64,000 nucleotides of DNA from NCBI GenBank assembly GCA_949317995.1, contig OX439038.1, positions 1,816,001 to 1,880,000 on the forward strand, in the 5' to 3' direction. Each line of letters starts with the position of its first letter. Position 1 is the stretch's first letter. Below the pieces are notes generated by a model that did no database searches, was not told the origin of the DNA, and was given only the letters and a program-made list of their open reading frames with translations. This document shows positions 30,794 through 43,165 of the stretch, one piece after another. The DNA is from Acholoe squamosa. Taxonomy: Eukaryota > Annelida > Polychaeta > Phyllodocida > Polynoidae. The position numbers and the translations under genes were made by a program.

Positions 30794-32642
30794 ATGGGCA
30801 AATTAAGAGTTGCACCCATACTGCTGACTGTGCTCCCAGTATATGCTATACAACCACTCACTTCAGGATATACCCATGGGGTGAGACAGAACATTGGAGT
30901 AGTATTCAAACCTAGCCCTCAACCTTTGGTCAATGGACATACCACCACAACACTGTTGCTAGCTATACTCTACAAGATACCTTGGGCACCTTTTACCCAA
31001 GGATCCATATGGGACAGAATACTCCAGTTGACCACTCCTACTCTACAAGATCATACATCTGTTCAGATTATCCATCAGGCCAGGGAGCTTGATACCTTGC
31101 TGGAAATAGCAGACAAGGAGATAAATGAAACTTTAGCCTCCATCAAATTGTTTCTGTCCAACCCCATAGACACATTGAACAAAGCCAGAAGAGAGGCCAT
31201 ATTAGGTTTCCTAGCACCCTATTCTGTGGTGTACTAGGCCTAGCCACTTAGAAACATAGATGATATATTAAGGAAATTTGCTAAACTAGATCAGGAAGCA
31301 GCTAATCTCATTGAAAAGATCACAGACAGACAGGTTACATTTGTCAAGGCTTACATCCAAGATAAGAAGGTACTGGACAGTACTATCAACACTATAGGTG
31401 ATACCATTAATCTATGGGCCTCTAACATGTCCAGGTCTCTTGACTCATATTCAAGGCATGAGAAATCTCAAAGGGAGAAAATGCAAGTATTAAATGATGC
31501 CTTAATCGTCATAGCAGCAAGAAGGAACACTGTACAGTCACTGCAAAGAACCAATGCAGCCCTGAAAATGCTATCAATAGGAATCCTTACCCCTGATATT
31601 ACCACCCTCAGACCTTACTTAATTGACATTAACAACAAACTTAGGATTACCCACCCTGGATGACAAGTCGCAATCACTGACTTAGATTTCTATTATTCTC
31701 AAAAGCTGACCTCATACACCTACTCAGCTCACCACATTTATATTCATCTGGACATTATAATTCAATCTACCATTTCTACCTTCAAACTATACCAAATGAT
31801 TACAGCACCCATGCCTATAGACACACAGGAGACTCCCACTAGAGGAGTCACCAGATTGCAAACCACAACTGAGTTCTTAGCAGTATCATACGATGAATCA
31901 TTGTTCATTGAGCTGGACTCAACTGATATGCAGGCATGTGAAGGTACTACAGTAAAGGTATGCAGAGATGTAAATGGTAGAATTTATAAACACAGGCCTA
32001 CATGCCCTGTAGCCACTTTTTACTAACCAGGCCCAACAGATTAAGGAACACTGCAAGTTTACAGTTTCACCACTGCAAGCACCTACCACCCATGCTATTT
32101 CCATTTCTGAAGATGAGTATCTAGTCACTACTAATGAACCTATTACTTTATTAACTGCCATGGTAAAATGTCTGAAACTCGGAAAGCTCAATCCTACACA
32201 ATCATAGGTATACCCTGTGGGTGCACAGTCAGTGTAGGAGAATTTTCTCTTCCAAACAAGAGGTTGCCCTATAAGTCAACCTTAACCTTCCATTACATAC
32301 GTAAGACAATTAATCTACCTTTTATGGGAGCACTTAACTAAATTTCTGAAACCAAACCAGATGATAGAGAAAACCTTTCAAACTTCCCAGTAGTAAACCT
32401 TTCTAGAGCCCTAGACAAACTACAGGAAAATCCAATCATGGATGATATTACTCAACTAAGTTTTGACCCCTTTGCCAAAACATGATGCTTCCAACCTTAA
32501 TCAGGCAACGGAAACACGCTATGTAGAATCACACCTACATAGAGTTACACAGCATCCAATCTTCCAAAGCATAGGACTCATCTTAGGGATATCAGCTCAC
32601 ATTTTTATAGTATACATACTTCTCAAACTATACAGACTATGA
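30794..32642 (+). pseudogene. Env-like gene remnant of the retrovirus-like element
   Basis: It opens with ATG and a hydrophobic leader (KLRVAPILLTVLPVYA) shortly after a likely splice acceptor. A dibasic site followed by a small hydrophobic segment lies near 31185-31235, then long heptad-type helices (31270-31660), then a Cys-containing region and, at 32547-32642, a C-terminal membrane span followed by a stop. Leader, cleavage-like site with hydrophobic segment, helices and anchor resemble the F-type envelope of errantivirus-like gypsy elements. Many stops and frame changes (for example about 31236, 31661, 32024) show it is long dead. Family assignment is by layout only. Confidence 0.5.
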
Positions 32643-32710
32643 GGGACTATAGCCTACCTGCCTACAGCCAAAGCATTCAGACTAGTCACTGAGCTGCCCC
32701 TACACTAATT

Positions 32711-33350
32711 GCCCTAGAAAACAATCCTATTAAAACAATCCCAACTGAGGAACCCTACACCCCTTTCCTCACAATTCTGGAAATCCACACCCTAATAATT
32801 CCTATACTATTCACCCTGACCATCTACTCAGCCTACATAATTATGAAGTACCTTATATTAAGAAATTTGCACAGACACATTGTGGTAAAAAGTACCTGGC
32901 CAAGCGAAAACCCCACAGTGTATTTTAAAATATATTGTGGAGACTCCAACTTCTCCCTACCTCTGAGACCAATACCACATGAATGAGATTAAATCAGCAG
33001 CTGCCCAGCTTATAAGGAGATAGTCATTAAAACTTTCCCACTACCTAAGGCTATATTTACCTGGAATGGACCAGCAGTTATAACAACACAGAGAGGAGAC
33101 TTTGCTTTTCACCTCAGGTGGTATACCTACCTTGGCGCACTAGGTTCAGCACCATACCAGCCCTTAAAAACAAAGAACTGTACTACTGCATGCTTCTCCA
33201 GAATGATTGTGGCACCAGCCTGGTGACCATGACAGCACTGGAAAATACAACAGATATTATTATTGATGAACAACAGGAGGAGATCACAAGGTCTACATGC
33301 AGACTATTGCTAATTTTTTTAAACCACCAACCCTCCCCGGTGACTGTGGA
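32711..33350 (+). pseudogene. Second membrane-type ORF downstream of env-like remnant
   Basis: Mostly one frame, with two stops close together near 32980-32990. It has a membrane span (about 32770-32850: LIIPILFTLTIYSAYIIM) followed by a Cys-containing possibly extracellular region (VYFKIYCGDSNFSLPL; AIFTWNGPAVITT). No family recognised. It directly follows the env-like remnant on the same strand, so it may be an accessory gene of that element or the end of a second, related envelope copy. Confidence 0.35.
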
Positions 33351-34385
33351 AACAGCCTAGACTGCCCACAGCCTAGACTGCCCAAAGTTCACCACCATGA
33401 GATATTACACTATGAGACAGGATCAGCAGACACTGTATCTTCTATGAAGCTCACAGCCGTCAGAAAGTCCCAGATAACCCTGTCTTGAGGAGCCAGGTTC
33501 CGATCCATAAACCAAGCACACAGGTTTATGAGGGACTCAGCCAACAGAGACAGAGTGGCCGTCCTACGCATGGCAGACCCCAGAAAGTATCTGCAATGAT
33601 AAATACTAACTACAAGATCCCCATAGGCGGCAATCTCCCTATAATTCCTGCAGACATAGCCAATGTGTAAAGCCCGCCTAGCCTCTACTATAGCCCCAGC
33701 TGAGCTACCCACAGTGAGGACCAACATGTAGACTGTAGACAAATGCCTGGTAGTAGGACAGATACCCATACCACAACCTAATCTACTTTTAAAGACCATT
33801 TGCATTATGTATTAGATAAATCATGGGTTATTCCTTGGGAACCCTCGGGGGTTTCTGGGAATCGATGAGAGGTGGAAACGCACATGCTCAGTCAGTCAGG
33901 ATTCCTGTGTGATAAACTTCGGTCAGTCTCAAAGGTTTCAGAAGAAATTCGCCTGGTAAGTACTTTTTTTCCTGCTTTATTTCTATCCCCCTTTCAAGGG
34001 GACCTGTCTAAAAGTCTTCTGCACCTTTGTTTCCCCCCGGAGACACTTGTGTCAAGCAGAAATATAGTTATTTGGGAGTTTTTAGGCCAACCCCCTTAGT
34101 CCTGGATCGACCCAGGAACTAGGTCACAGTAGCATCCTTCTCCCGGGGCTCCCTAGGTTTGGACTCATCTGCACCCCCTGGTGCAAAAATGTTCAGTTTC
34201 TTTGAGATTTAGAACCTCTCTGGTCAATCTGGGGCCCCCTGGCACCTAACAGACCAGTGTAGGAAGAGGATTTTGCTCTGAAACGGGGAGAATCGCTCAT
34301 AAATCGCTGACATATGGCTTGGTAAACCTCATCTGCCGACGACCTAGGCTGGAGTGACACCCCTTACGCCCGGCCGGGCCAGACC
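33351..34385. other. Unresolved remnant and spacer
   Basis: Short coding-like patches up to about 33800 on plus (IHKPSTQVYEGLSQQ) may be the tail of the retrovirus-like element. The 131-codon minus-strand frame at 33410-33805 overlaps them and shows no domain. No long repeat matching a 3' LTR was identified by eye. Confidence 0.35.
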
Positions 34386-34387
34386 CG

Positions 34388-34570
34388 CATCTCCGTGGCC
34401 GAGCGGTCTAAAGTGCTGGGTTAGTTCCTCCAAACCCCACGTTTGGGGCTGGCGCCACTGTACACCTTTGGCTCGCGGGTTCGAATCCTGTAGGCACCCG
34501 CAGGGCCCAGACGCGTTTCATTGTTGAGACGGAGCTTCGAACCCTGAGCTTGCGGGTTCGAATCCTGTAG
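34388..34570 (+). repeat. tRNA-Leu-like Pol III head with duplicated B box (SINE or tRNA pseudogene)
   Basis: An A box TGGCCGAGCGG (34396-34406) in a tRNA-Leu/Ser-like context is followed by a B box GGTTCGAATCC at 34478-34488 and again at 34555-34565. The acceptor stem does not pair, so it is not a functional tRNA. The duplicated B-box block is about 77 bp apart. Confidence 0.65.
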
Positions 34571-35919
34571 GCGCCCCTTGGACCCGGATGTGTTTTTTCA
34601 TTAGGCGGGGGTAAAAGGGGTGTAGGTGACATGGTAAGCTACATATGGATATATCCTATCATTATCAGAAGTACATATATGCATCAAAATGCTACTAAAA
34701 GTGCAATGAACGACTGAGACTAGCAAGAAAATATTATTTTCTTGTATGGGGGGTAGGTAGGTTTAAAAGTCCAGTCTTCTAGCTTCAAATAGGTTAGTAC
34801 ATGTTAGGGTGTATTTTGAGTAGTTTAGAACGGATTTAGGGTTGTAAGGAATTACATGTACCAATGATGGTATATGTGCAATCTACTAAGGTGAGCACTA
34901 TAGTCTCTCGTTTGCATTAGGCTACAGTTCTACCGGTAGAGCATGGCATGCTCTTGTTGCATGTAATCCACTGCAACTGGTATATGTCTGGTAACCTAAA
35001 GCATGAGCCCTGCCCCGGACTGTTGATTTCCGTCAACTCAGGGTGAGTCTTATATGTGAGGTATTATGGTAGAAGTAAACTCTTCTATGAGTTTGCATTT
35101 GAGTTATCATCGGGTGAGTATACAAGCAAGGACTACATTCATTCATGATGAAGACCTTATGGGGGTTAATACTCCTCCAGATTATCAGGCTCGCCCTTTC
35201 CAGCCCGTAACAGTATGGGCTGGCTTCAGACCTTCATCTGGGTAGATTGACAACCTGCGGCAAGCTCCTTCTCACAGCACAGGTTGTACTATTTAATACT
35301 GACCAGTTGGAGAGTGAATACACATCCAACTGCAACAAGATTCTTATCTTGATCAAAGAGGGCAAGAGAGCAAAAAACAAGAATACACCTCCAGTGGAAT
35401 ATACCAGGCTATTGAACTGGTATCAGTAGACGCTGGCCGAGGCTGCCAGATTATTGGCATGCCACTCTGAATCAGCAATTTGATCATTTTTTTTTTTTAA
35501 AAACAGGGGGTTTCTGAATTCACTGGGGACCAAAATCCTTTCAGACCCCTCCAAGCGGGGACCAAAAAGTTTTAATCCCTTCTGTTGTTAAAAAAGGACC
35601 AAAGGCTGGTGAGCAGACCTGGCGGTGCAAGATGCCATCCTGTGGACATGATGCATTAATGCATTAAGTAGACTGCAGACGTCCCTGACTCAGTCCCCTG
35701 ATTCAGTCAGATAAATCAGTTGGGAGAAATCAAACATGTTTGGTTGTATGGACTTAAACAAAAGGTCTCCCACAGACCCCCGTCTCCAGTCTATCATGTC
35801 GGGCCTGTCTGTGGTCATTTTTATAAATAGTGTAATGGTTTAGTCTTACGAATTCAGTGGTTCGGGCCTGATCAGGAAAGAAGGAGTAAGGTGGTCATTC
35901 ACGTGTATGCCAACGGATG
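34571..35919. other. No gene recognised
   Basis: Non-coding flank of the LTR element. Contains a T-run near 35489-35498 and G/C-rich patches near 35500-35580. No domain in any open frame. Confidence 0.5.
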
Positions 35920-36186
35920 ATTTATTACATTAACACTCACGGAAGGTGGTACAAGGGCAGCTAATAGATAAAGATATTACATGATCAGAGGCCAGGAGGG
36001 CCTCTGATGTAGCGGCTGAGCCCCGGTCTTTATATATGGACCTAGGTGTTCATCGTCAGATGTCCCCACAGGCCCGGATCGATGCTGCCACCTATCCGGA
36101 ACCTGAGAAACACCCAACGACTGGACTCACCCCCCATGCCAGACGGTACCCTACACTATGGTTTATATTAATGTACCTCTACAATA
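35920..36186 (-). repeat. 3' LTR of the gypsy element
   Basis: 267 bp, matching 53286-53560 except for point differences and the lack of an 8-bp CTACCCGG segment. On the minus strand it is preceded by the purine tract GGGGGAG. Confidence 0.85.
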
Positions 36187-37585
36187 CTCCCCCAGACATT
36201 AGGAAGGAGTTATAACTATCATATTATTATATAGGGATAACATTACGATATGTCTTTACCCGTATAACCATAGATATAACATTAACATCATGTAAAGTAT
36301 CATTTGAAAGATATTTTGATATACCCGATAGTATTAATGGTTACGGATGAACAAACAGGATAATCGATATGGTTTGAATATGTGAAAAAATTACAGTTAT
36401 GTGTAACGGAACTGTTAAGTAACGAATTAAACAACATAATAACATCCTAATGAGTTTGTAATAATTATTATCATAGTGATTATATAGTCTTAAAAAAGAC
36501 CTTCAATGTAACCATACAATCTAATGATACATTTTGAATTATGAACATTTTACCTGTTGGAGGTTTTATGTTTTATTTTAGATACATTATGATATGTAAC
36601 CGTTATGATTTATACACTTGAAAAAAAATAGATAGAGTAACATATATTACATAGTCATGCATTAAATAACCACCGTAGCACCAGATAACTATTATTATAC
36701 AGAAGTACGCCATGCAGGACAATTATGATATTCTGGTGATTATGTATTATATAAGTATCGGATCATGTCAAGTAATGAATAGTGACAAGAGATCCGTATT
36801 ACTATTAACCCGTATGAAAATATGCAATAACATATCATAATAGTACAAATATACAAATAGACGTAGTATTCATAAGGATAGTGAGGTTATATACATGACT
36901 ATATATGTACAGAATGCTGTTGATGTCTTGTGCCACAGTCTCCCGGATGCCTTGTAGGTAGGTTGTGTGGTCAGCTAACCATGGAATGGATGTGCTATAG
37001 TCTATTGTTATCCAGTAGAGGTTATATATATAGAAACACGGAAGTTGAATTAGGGGCAGCTACCCACAATCCTCTAGAAGTGATATTGTTTATAAGTAGA
37101 TCCGAATGGTGTGAAGTAAATAGTCCGGTAGTCAACAGGTAATAATAGTAATCCTTTTGTGTGTAGTTGACATAGTGTTAGTCCAAAATGGTTGATCCAG
37201 AAGTAATTAACAGGGTAGATAAGTCCATTCAGTACATCAGTAGATTATATCGTATAAGTCCATCCAGTATAGTGGTCAGGAACGGGTAACAGTAGACATC
37301 AGGTTTAAGGTAACAGCATCCGAAGGTAACTTTCAGCAGCTTTTCTACTATCGGATTTTTATAAATATGGGTTCTAATCCAAATAGAACTTTCAGGATAT
37401 AGTAATAAGTGTATGTCCTGAATTAGACTGTTTTCTGGTTATAAAGGAACCCGGAACACATAGGATAATCATAAGTGTTGATTTTCATAGGGAACATTCG
37501 CAGATATATATAATTTCTACAAAAACTAAGTCTGGTTATCAAGGTTTAGGAGAGAAAAAATTTTGCCAAGTAACCCGGAACATAC
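36187..37585 (-). other. 3' untranslated region of the gypsy element
   Basis: About 1.4 kb of AT-rich DNA between the stop of the last ORF and the 3' LTR. No coding potential recognised. The purine tract lies next to the LTR. Confidence 0.5.
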
Positions 37586-38111
37586 TTAGGTTGATTTCTT
37601 CGCGTGTTTCTTCCTAAGAAGGTCTAAAGCCGACTTGGTACTACCATCCCATTCGTCTATGTCGACTCCGAATACTCTCATGAACTGAGTGTTCAGATTT
37701 GTATTCCGAGTTATCTCCTCCTTGACACGTTTCTCTAGAACATGTATGTCCATAGCTGCCTGTTCCTTGGCAGCTAAGGCATCCTCCTCCTAAGCTTTTA
37801 CTTCATCTCGGATGACAGTCTCGAGGCATTCCTTTTCAGCATCGCCCACCTGTTTCATACACAACAGAGTATCATTCAGTAGGCCCTGATGGAACTATGT
37901 TGCTCTGTCTCGAACACACTTCTCCCAGTGGGTGTAGATGGCCTTTTGGACATCTGCTTCCCCCTGGCGAGACTTTTCGAACTAGATTTCAGCATTACCA
38001 GTTTTAATGGTAATCGCGCCCTTTGGTTTCTCAGGTGGTGCAACAACCTTAGGAGGTGTTGACACTGCCTGCGGGGCACTTCTGGATGTGGGCCTTCCGG
38101 ACGTTCCTGCT
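37586..38111 (-). pseudogene. Extra gypsy ORF, distal part (after the LINE)
   Basis: One frame runs from the LINE edge to TAA at 37588-37586, interrupted by three TAG codons (37984-37982, 37897-37895, 37792-37790). It is Pro/Ser-rich at first (SRSAPQAVSTPPKVVAPPE), then helical and charged (EKECLETVIRDEVKA, VLEKRVKEEITRNTNLNTQF), ending in a Lys-rich tail (LRKKHAKKST). It appears to continue the frame that stops at the other LINE edge near 43346. No family recognised. Confidence 0.5.
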
Positions 38112-38538
38112 GTTTTTTAGGTTAAGTTCTCTTTATTTGCTCAGTTTACAATAATAGCGACAATTACATGTGTAGATATGCTAAGTGAAGACATATATTG
38201 TCCAGTTTATAGAGAAAATCATAAAACATAAAGAATATGTATCCAAACTGAGACTAAAGAAGGTGAAAGACCTCATCCCCACCACGTAGGGTGTATGGGT
38301 TGATATTTCAGGTCCTACCTAAACTGATTGCTTATGTTTGTAGAGGATTGACACACATGAAGAAATAGAAAGTGTATGAAAAAAATAAAGTAAAAAAGTA
38401 CCAATATAGTACAAAATAATAATGGGAATATAGTGCTTGTTCAGTTTACCTGTTATAGAGATTTAAAGGACGAGAGAGAGGGGAAGCAACTCAGAATTTA
38501 ATTAATCAGTAGATATAATAGATTTAAAGTTGTGCAGC

Positions 38539-41407
38539 TCACCTAATTTTGGGGACTAGTTCTCGTAATAATTTTTTATTGTTAGATTTAAAGATTGATA
38601 ACGTTTCAGTATTACGACGGATTATTGGGAGAGCATTCCAACTTATGGCACCAAAGTATTCAATACTTTTCATGTAAGATACAGTGTTAGGAAATAATAC
38701 GTTACAAGTAGGAGCCAGATGCTGTCTTGTTCTGATCTGTCTATGGTCCATATATTCATTACATCTAGATCTTGTATACATATAGTTCAATAAATGCGTT
38801 TGTCTTCTATCAGATAAAAAATTACAGTTGGATATATGGTGAATATAGCGAGTGTTGGTGAGATGGGGTACTTTGAGACAAATCTTTAAGCACCGGTTTT
38901 GAGCATATTGGAACATTTCCAGATATTTTTCATATGTGGTATGGAAAATAATATCAGCATAGTCCATATATGGTAAAATAGTAGTTTTAAAAATTCTCAG
39001 TGATAGCTTGGTATTAATATATTTCCTTAGGTTACATAATAAGTAGGTTTTATGGGCAATTGTTTTAGCCTGATTTTTGATATGTAGACTATAATTCAGT
39101 AAGGGATCCAATATGACTCCAAGATATTTATAACTAGGTACAACTTGTAACAGAATATTATTCATGGTAATATTGGCTGATAAAGTATTAAGTTTCATAG
39201 TACAAGATGAGAAAATCATTATTTTAGTTTTAGCAATATTAACCGACAACTTTTTTTGTTCACACCAGGTATTATACATATCTAGGTCTTCCTGTAGACC
39301 CATTTTGGCAGTTTCAAAATTATTATGCGAAATATAGATCACAGTATCATCAGCATATAACCTGATTTTACAGTTTTTTATACATTTAATTACATCATTG
39401 ACATATACTAAAAAAAAGCAACGGACCTAATATTGATCCTTGAGGAACACCACATATTACACTATACATTTCAGAAGCAATACCATTTGCTTTAACAATT
39501 TGTTTTCTATCAGATAAATAATTCTTAAACCAGTGATATGTGTCGGATCTTATACCATAATTATGAAGTTTAATAAGAAGAACAGAGTGGTCCACAGTGT
39601 CAAAAGCTTTCCTCAAATCTATAAAAGCCGCAATAGTGGAATTACCTATGTTAAGGTCTCTCTTAATATCATCAGTGAATTTAGCAAGGGTGTCAACAGT
39701 GCTGAAGCCTGGGCGAAAACCACCTTGAAATTTTGTCAAAACATTTTCATCAGTCAAGAAACCATATAATCTATTGTGAACAATTTTTTCAATTAATTTA
39801 CAGGGTAAGGGAATCAAAGAGATGGGCCTATAATTGTTTACTAATTTCAAATTTCCAGATTTAGGGATAGGGGTAACTTGGGAAATTTTCCACTTAGCAG
39901 GTATAGTGGCTGTTGTAAAGGATAGATTAAAGAGTTTAACAAGTTTATTGGGATCATGTGAGAAGACTTTCTTTAAAATTTTTGATGATATCTGGTCAAT
40001 TGCTGAAGATTTGAGTGGATTAATGTCATGAACCAGTCTATTGACTTCTTGAACATTGGTATGAAAATTTGTTATGAAATTATCAGTCGGTGGATCATAG
40101 CTTTTCCAGGGTATGTGCATGTTAGTAGCTAATTTTGGTCCAATGTTGGAGAAGTACTCATTGATAAAGTCAGAAGTATCAATTCTGGGGATGGTTGTAT
40201 TAGGATTTTCATGATCCACCAAATTTATGTCACCAGCTCTATTTTCATGACCTGGGATCAATTTATTTATAACCCTCCAAAATTTACGATGGTCATTTTT
40301 GTATATCTCTGTTTGTTCCTTGTAAAATAATCTTCGTGCTTTACTGACCAATTTATTAGATTTATTTCTTAATTTATCAGCAACTTTCCAGTCGTTTTCA
40401 TCTTTGGATTTCCGAGCTGCCTTTAATTTAGAATTTTTGTCTCTGATAAGTTCAATAAGTTGTGGAGTAATCCATGGGTCTCTTAATTTATTAACAGTAA
40501 ATTTATGTATAGGACAATAAGTATCAAGGATTGAACGTACAGCTTTTTCATATTCGTCCCAAGCAATATCTACACTATTTGTCTGATTAAATGTAGTCCA
40601 GTCAAAGCTATCGAATTTGGCAAACAGGATATCATCAGAAAGTTTCAAATATGAGCGACCAGTAATCTCTACCTTCTCAGGTGCAATATGCCATTTCTTT
40701 CTAACCAAGTAAATAGGAAGATGATCAGAAATATAAGATTCCAATATACCCGTCTGGATATAATTTCTTCTCAAATTTGTGAAGACTAGGTCAAGTATAG
40801 CATTTTTACGAGTAGATTGATTAATTTCTTGCATGAAGCCTTGACTTTTCATTTTATTTAACAGTTGATTAACCATATCGTTGTCATCCCTTATATTAAA
40901 GTTGAAGTCACCCATTATAACAATTTCATAGTTATTAGTATTGTTAATGCTATCAATGGTATTCAATAGTGAATCAATGAACATCTGTTTAAGAGCCTCT
41001 TCCGGTGGTCTGTATACATTAAATACAATTATAGGTTTCATATGATCCTTATTGATCAGAATATTTTGAATTTCAATATGTTCCTCAGAGAGATTTAAAT
41101 GCTCAAATGCACAATAGTCATGTGATACATTTTGTCTTATGTAAAAACACAAACCACCACCAGTCTTAATACCACCTTTACCATCCAGAGTTTGTCTGTC
41201 TAATCTATATCTAGTATAATTACAAAACTGATATGAGGTTTCAGGGTCTTCACACTTTAGCCATGTCTCGGAGAAGGAAAATATTTCAATCTTATCATTG
41301 TATAATTCTGTACATATAGTAGGGTAGTTAGCCCTTAGGCTTCTGGCGTTTAAGTGAACAATATGAATACCATTGGTGCCAGCCAATTTAATTACGTCTT
41401 GTGACAT
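38539..41407 (-). pseudogene. LINE ORF2: AP endonuclease plus reverse transcriptase, one frameshift
   Basis: The N-terminal endonuclease/phosphatase domain has HIVHLNARSLRANYPTI, FSFSETWLK, IVIMGDFNFN and SDHLPIYLVRKKW. RT motifs are VTPIPKSGNLKLVNNYRPIS, GFRPGFSTVDTLAKF, FIDLRKAFDTVDHSVL and GVPQGSILGPLL. The frame breaks at an A8 run (39410-39417 on plus). The next frame supplies the catalytic YADD (LYADDTVIYI, near 39350) and the thumb region to the stop at 38539. One base in the homopolymer explains the break, so it may be a sequencing error or the only lesion in a young copy. It provides target-primed reverse transcription. Start taken at 41407. Confidence 0.8.
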
Positions 41408-41758
41408 GTTAGAGCTTGGAGTACAACCTGGTATTTCAACTTTCCCTCGAGTCCATTCTGTACATAGTTAAGGATATAATCAATAATTAAATTAATATAT
41501 AATAATTGGTACAGTATACTAGTAGATAATTTCGGTACAATTGCACGGGCAAAGGCCTTTATGCCACCCATGGTACCGGTAGGTATTGAGTTTTCAGCTA
41601 GATTTGATGGGCATAGTGGGCATAGGGAAAAGTTTTCATAGGCATATAGGTTAAGAAGTGATTCAGCTCAATATATTAGATGTACCGGTATATTACTAGG
41701 TTTATTAGATATATGTTTCATAGTCCTTGAGTCGGTTTGTCTATCAAGTAAAGTCCAT
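41408..41758 (-). other. Spacer between LINE ORF1 and ORF2
   Basis: About 350 nt without a gene. AT-rich. Confidence 0.5.
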
Positions 41759-43165
41759 TCATGCTTGGGGTAGATTCAGATCTTGATTACGGGCCATTTC
41801 CAGTTGAACCTCCTCTGCAGTTTTAAGAGGGTCTTCACCTGTGTGTAGCCTACGTACTTCAACCAGAATTTCTCCTAACTTGTTAGCAAAGTTAGACCTG
41901 GCCACATTGGTTATTGTTATGTCCGTCTTCTGACCTAGATGATACCCACATCCATATGTTTTGTTGATTGTGGCTTCGTACATGTATTTGCCTTTTAAGG
42001 CTGTCAGTTTGTTCCTGAGGAGTGGATTATTGAATTTAGTTTCAACAAGTTTGAACATAGTAGCTTCCTCCTCGTCGAACCATTCATTTGATTTTTTACA
42101 GTTTTTGGCTGCATACATTGCCTCCATAGGTGTCCTAGCTGCCATAACTTTACGAAATACATGTGGTTGGTTAGATTTGACACACATTTCTGCACAATAT
42201 GCTCTTGCGACTGAGTCAAACATCTGGCCATGGAACTGGATTTGGCATGGATAGAGATTTGAGAAGACTGAGTGGGGCCCTTGAAAGGCTACACCATCAG
42301 GGGTATTAATTGTCTTCGCATTTTCTAGAGATAATCCATGTGGTAGGGTATTTAATTCCCCATAGCCGTAGGTAACACCATCAACAATAATGGTATTCCC
42401 TCTTACGCTAGTGTTAATCTGCTTGCTCCTGGCTAGGGCCTGGATGGATCTAAGATCCTTCTGGATTTGCTTTTCTCTAGGAGACATGTGGTCTGAGAGA
42501 TGGACCCCTTTCCAAGTGACATTATTTCTCAACTTGCTAATATTTGCAAAGATTAGAGACTTATAATGTGTAGCAGTGAATACGACAATTACAGGCCTAT
42601 TTCTGGGTTTGAATTTAGGGTCATTTCTCTGATGAGGGGTTTGGTCTAGTTTCCTACCTCGTCTGTATACTGCTTCGGCACAAGTGTTGTCAAAAGATAG
42701 ACCTAAATCTTGAATTAATTGGTCAAGTTTGTCTCGTAACGTGACAGGTGAATCTTCATTAATCCCATCAATTACTAGGACTTTCCTTTTCCGATCAGCC
42801 TCCATTTTTAGGAAGTTTTCTTCATAGCTATCGCAACTAGATTTGATTTTGTTGACATCTTCAGAGTTTTTGGTTAAGCTGTCACTATGATCAGATAGCG
42901 TAGTGTCAATAGAGTCAATGCGAGTTTCAAGCTGTGGGAGTGTGACATTAGATTTGACAGCGCCTTCGTCACCGTAAATGCGCTTTTCTAATCCTTGTAG
43001 TAATTCAAGTGTACGTTGGCTAATGGTGGCCTGGAGGTTTAATCTACTGTCGATTTCATTTATTTTGTCAATGATATCTTTGTGTTTAGCATTGTATGTT
43101 AGAGGTGGAAGTTGCGGTACGGTCTGGTCTCCGTTCGGTTTGTTTACCTTTGGAATGTCCGCCAT
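41759..43165 (-). CDS. LINE ORF1 protein with C-terminal NADAR (YbiA-like) domain
   Basis: The frame is open from 43312; the first ATG is at 43165 (MADIPKVNKPNGD), giving 468 aa. Residues from that Met: helical/coiled-coil region at about 20-125; an L1-ORF1-like RNA-binding region at about 126-285 (KVLVIDGINEDSP, RPVIVVFTATHYKSLIFANI, LSDHMSPREKQIQKDL); NADAR domain at about 293-440 (FQGPHSVFSNLYPCQIQFHG, MAARTPMEAMYAAKN, EWFDEEEATMFKLVETKFNN, LGEILVEVR). NADAR proteins act on ADP-ribose-type N-glycosidic bonds, including ADP-ribosylated guanine. The position where the family usually has Glu-His (vEHayqa) reads Ala-Arg here (SVARAYCAEM), so activity may be altered or lost. The frame is intact. 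The role in the LINE is unknown. Confidence 0.8.
   Translation of the reverse strand: MADIPKVNKPNGDQTVPQLPPLTYNAKHKDIIDKINEIDSRLNLQATISQRTLELLQGLEKRIYGDEGAVKSNVTLPQLETRIDSIDTTLSDHSDSLTKNSEDVNKIKSSCDSYEENFLKMEADRKRKVLVIDGINEDSPVTLRDKLDQLIQDLGLSFDNTCAEAVYRRGRKLDQTPHQRNDPKFKPRNRPVIVVFTATHYKSLIFANISKLRNNVTWKGVHLSDHMSPREKQIQKDLRSIQALARSKQINTSVRGNTIIVDGVTYGYGELNTLPHGLSLENAKTINTPDGVAFQGPHSVFSNLYPCQIQFHGQMFDSVARAYCAEMCVKSNQPHVFRKVMAARTPMEAMYAAKNCKKSNEWFDEEEATMFKLVETKFNNPLLRNKLTALKGKYMYEATINKTYGCGYHLGQKTDITITNVARSNFANKLGEILVEVRRLHTGEDPLKTAEEVQLEMARNQDLNLPQA

Noticed and set aside
33410-33805. 131-codon minus-strand ORF
   Set aside because: No domain, antisense to decayed retroviral patches; stop content of the other strand is enough to explain it.
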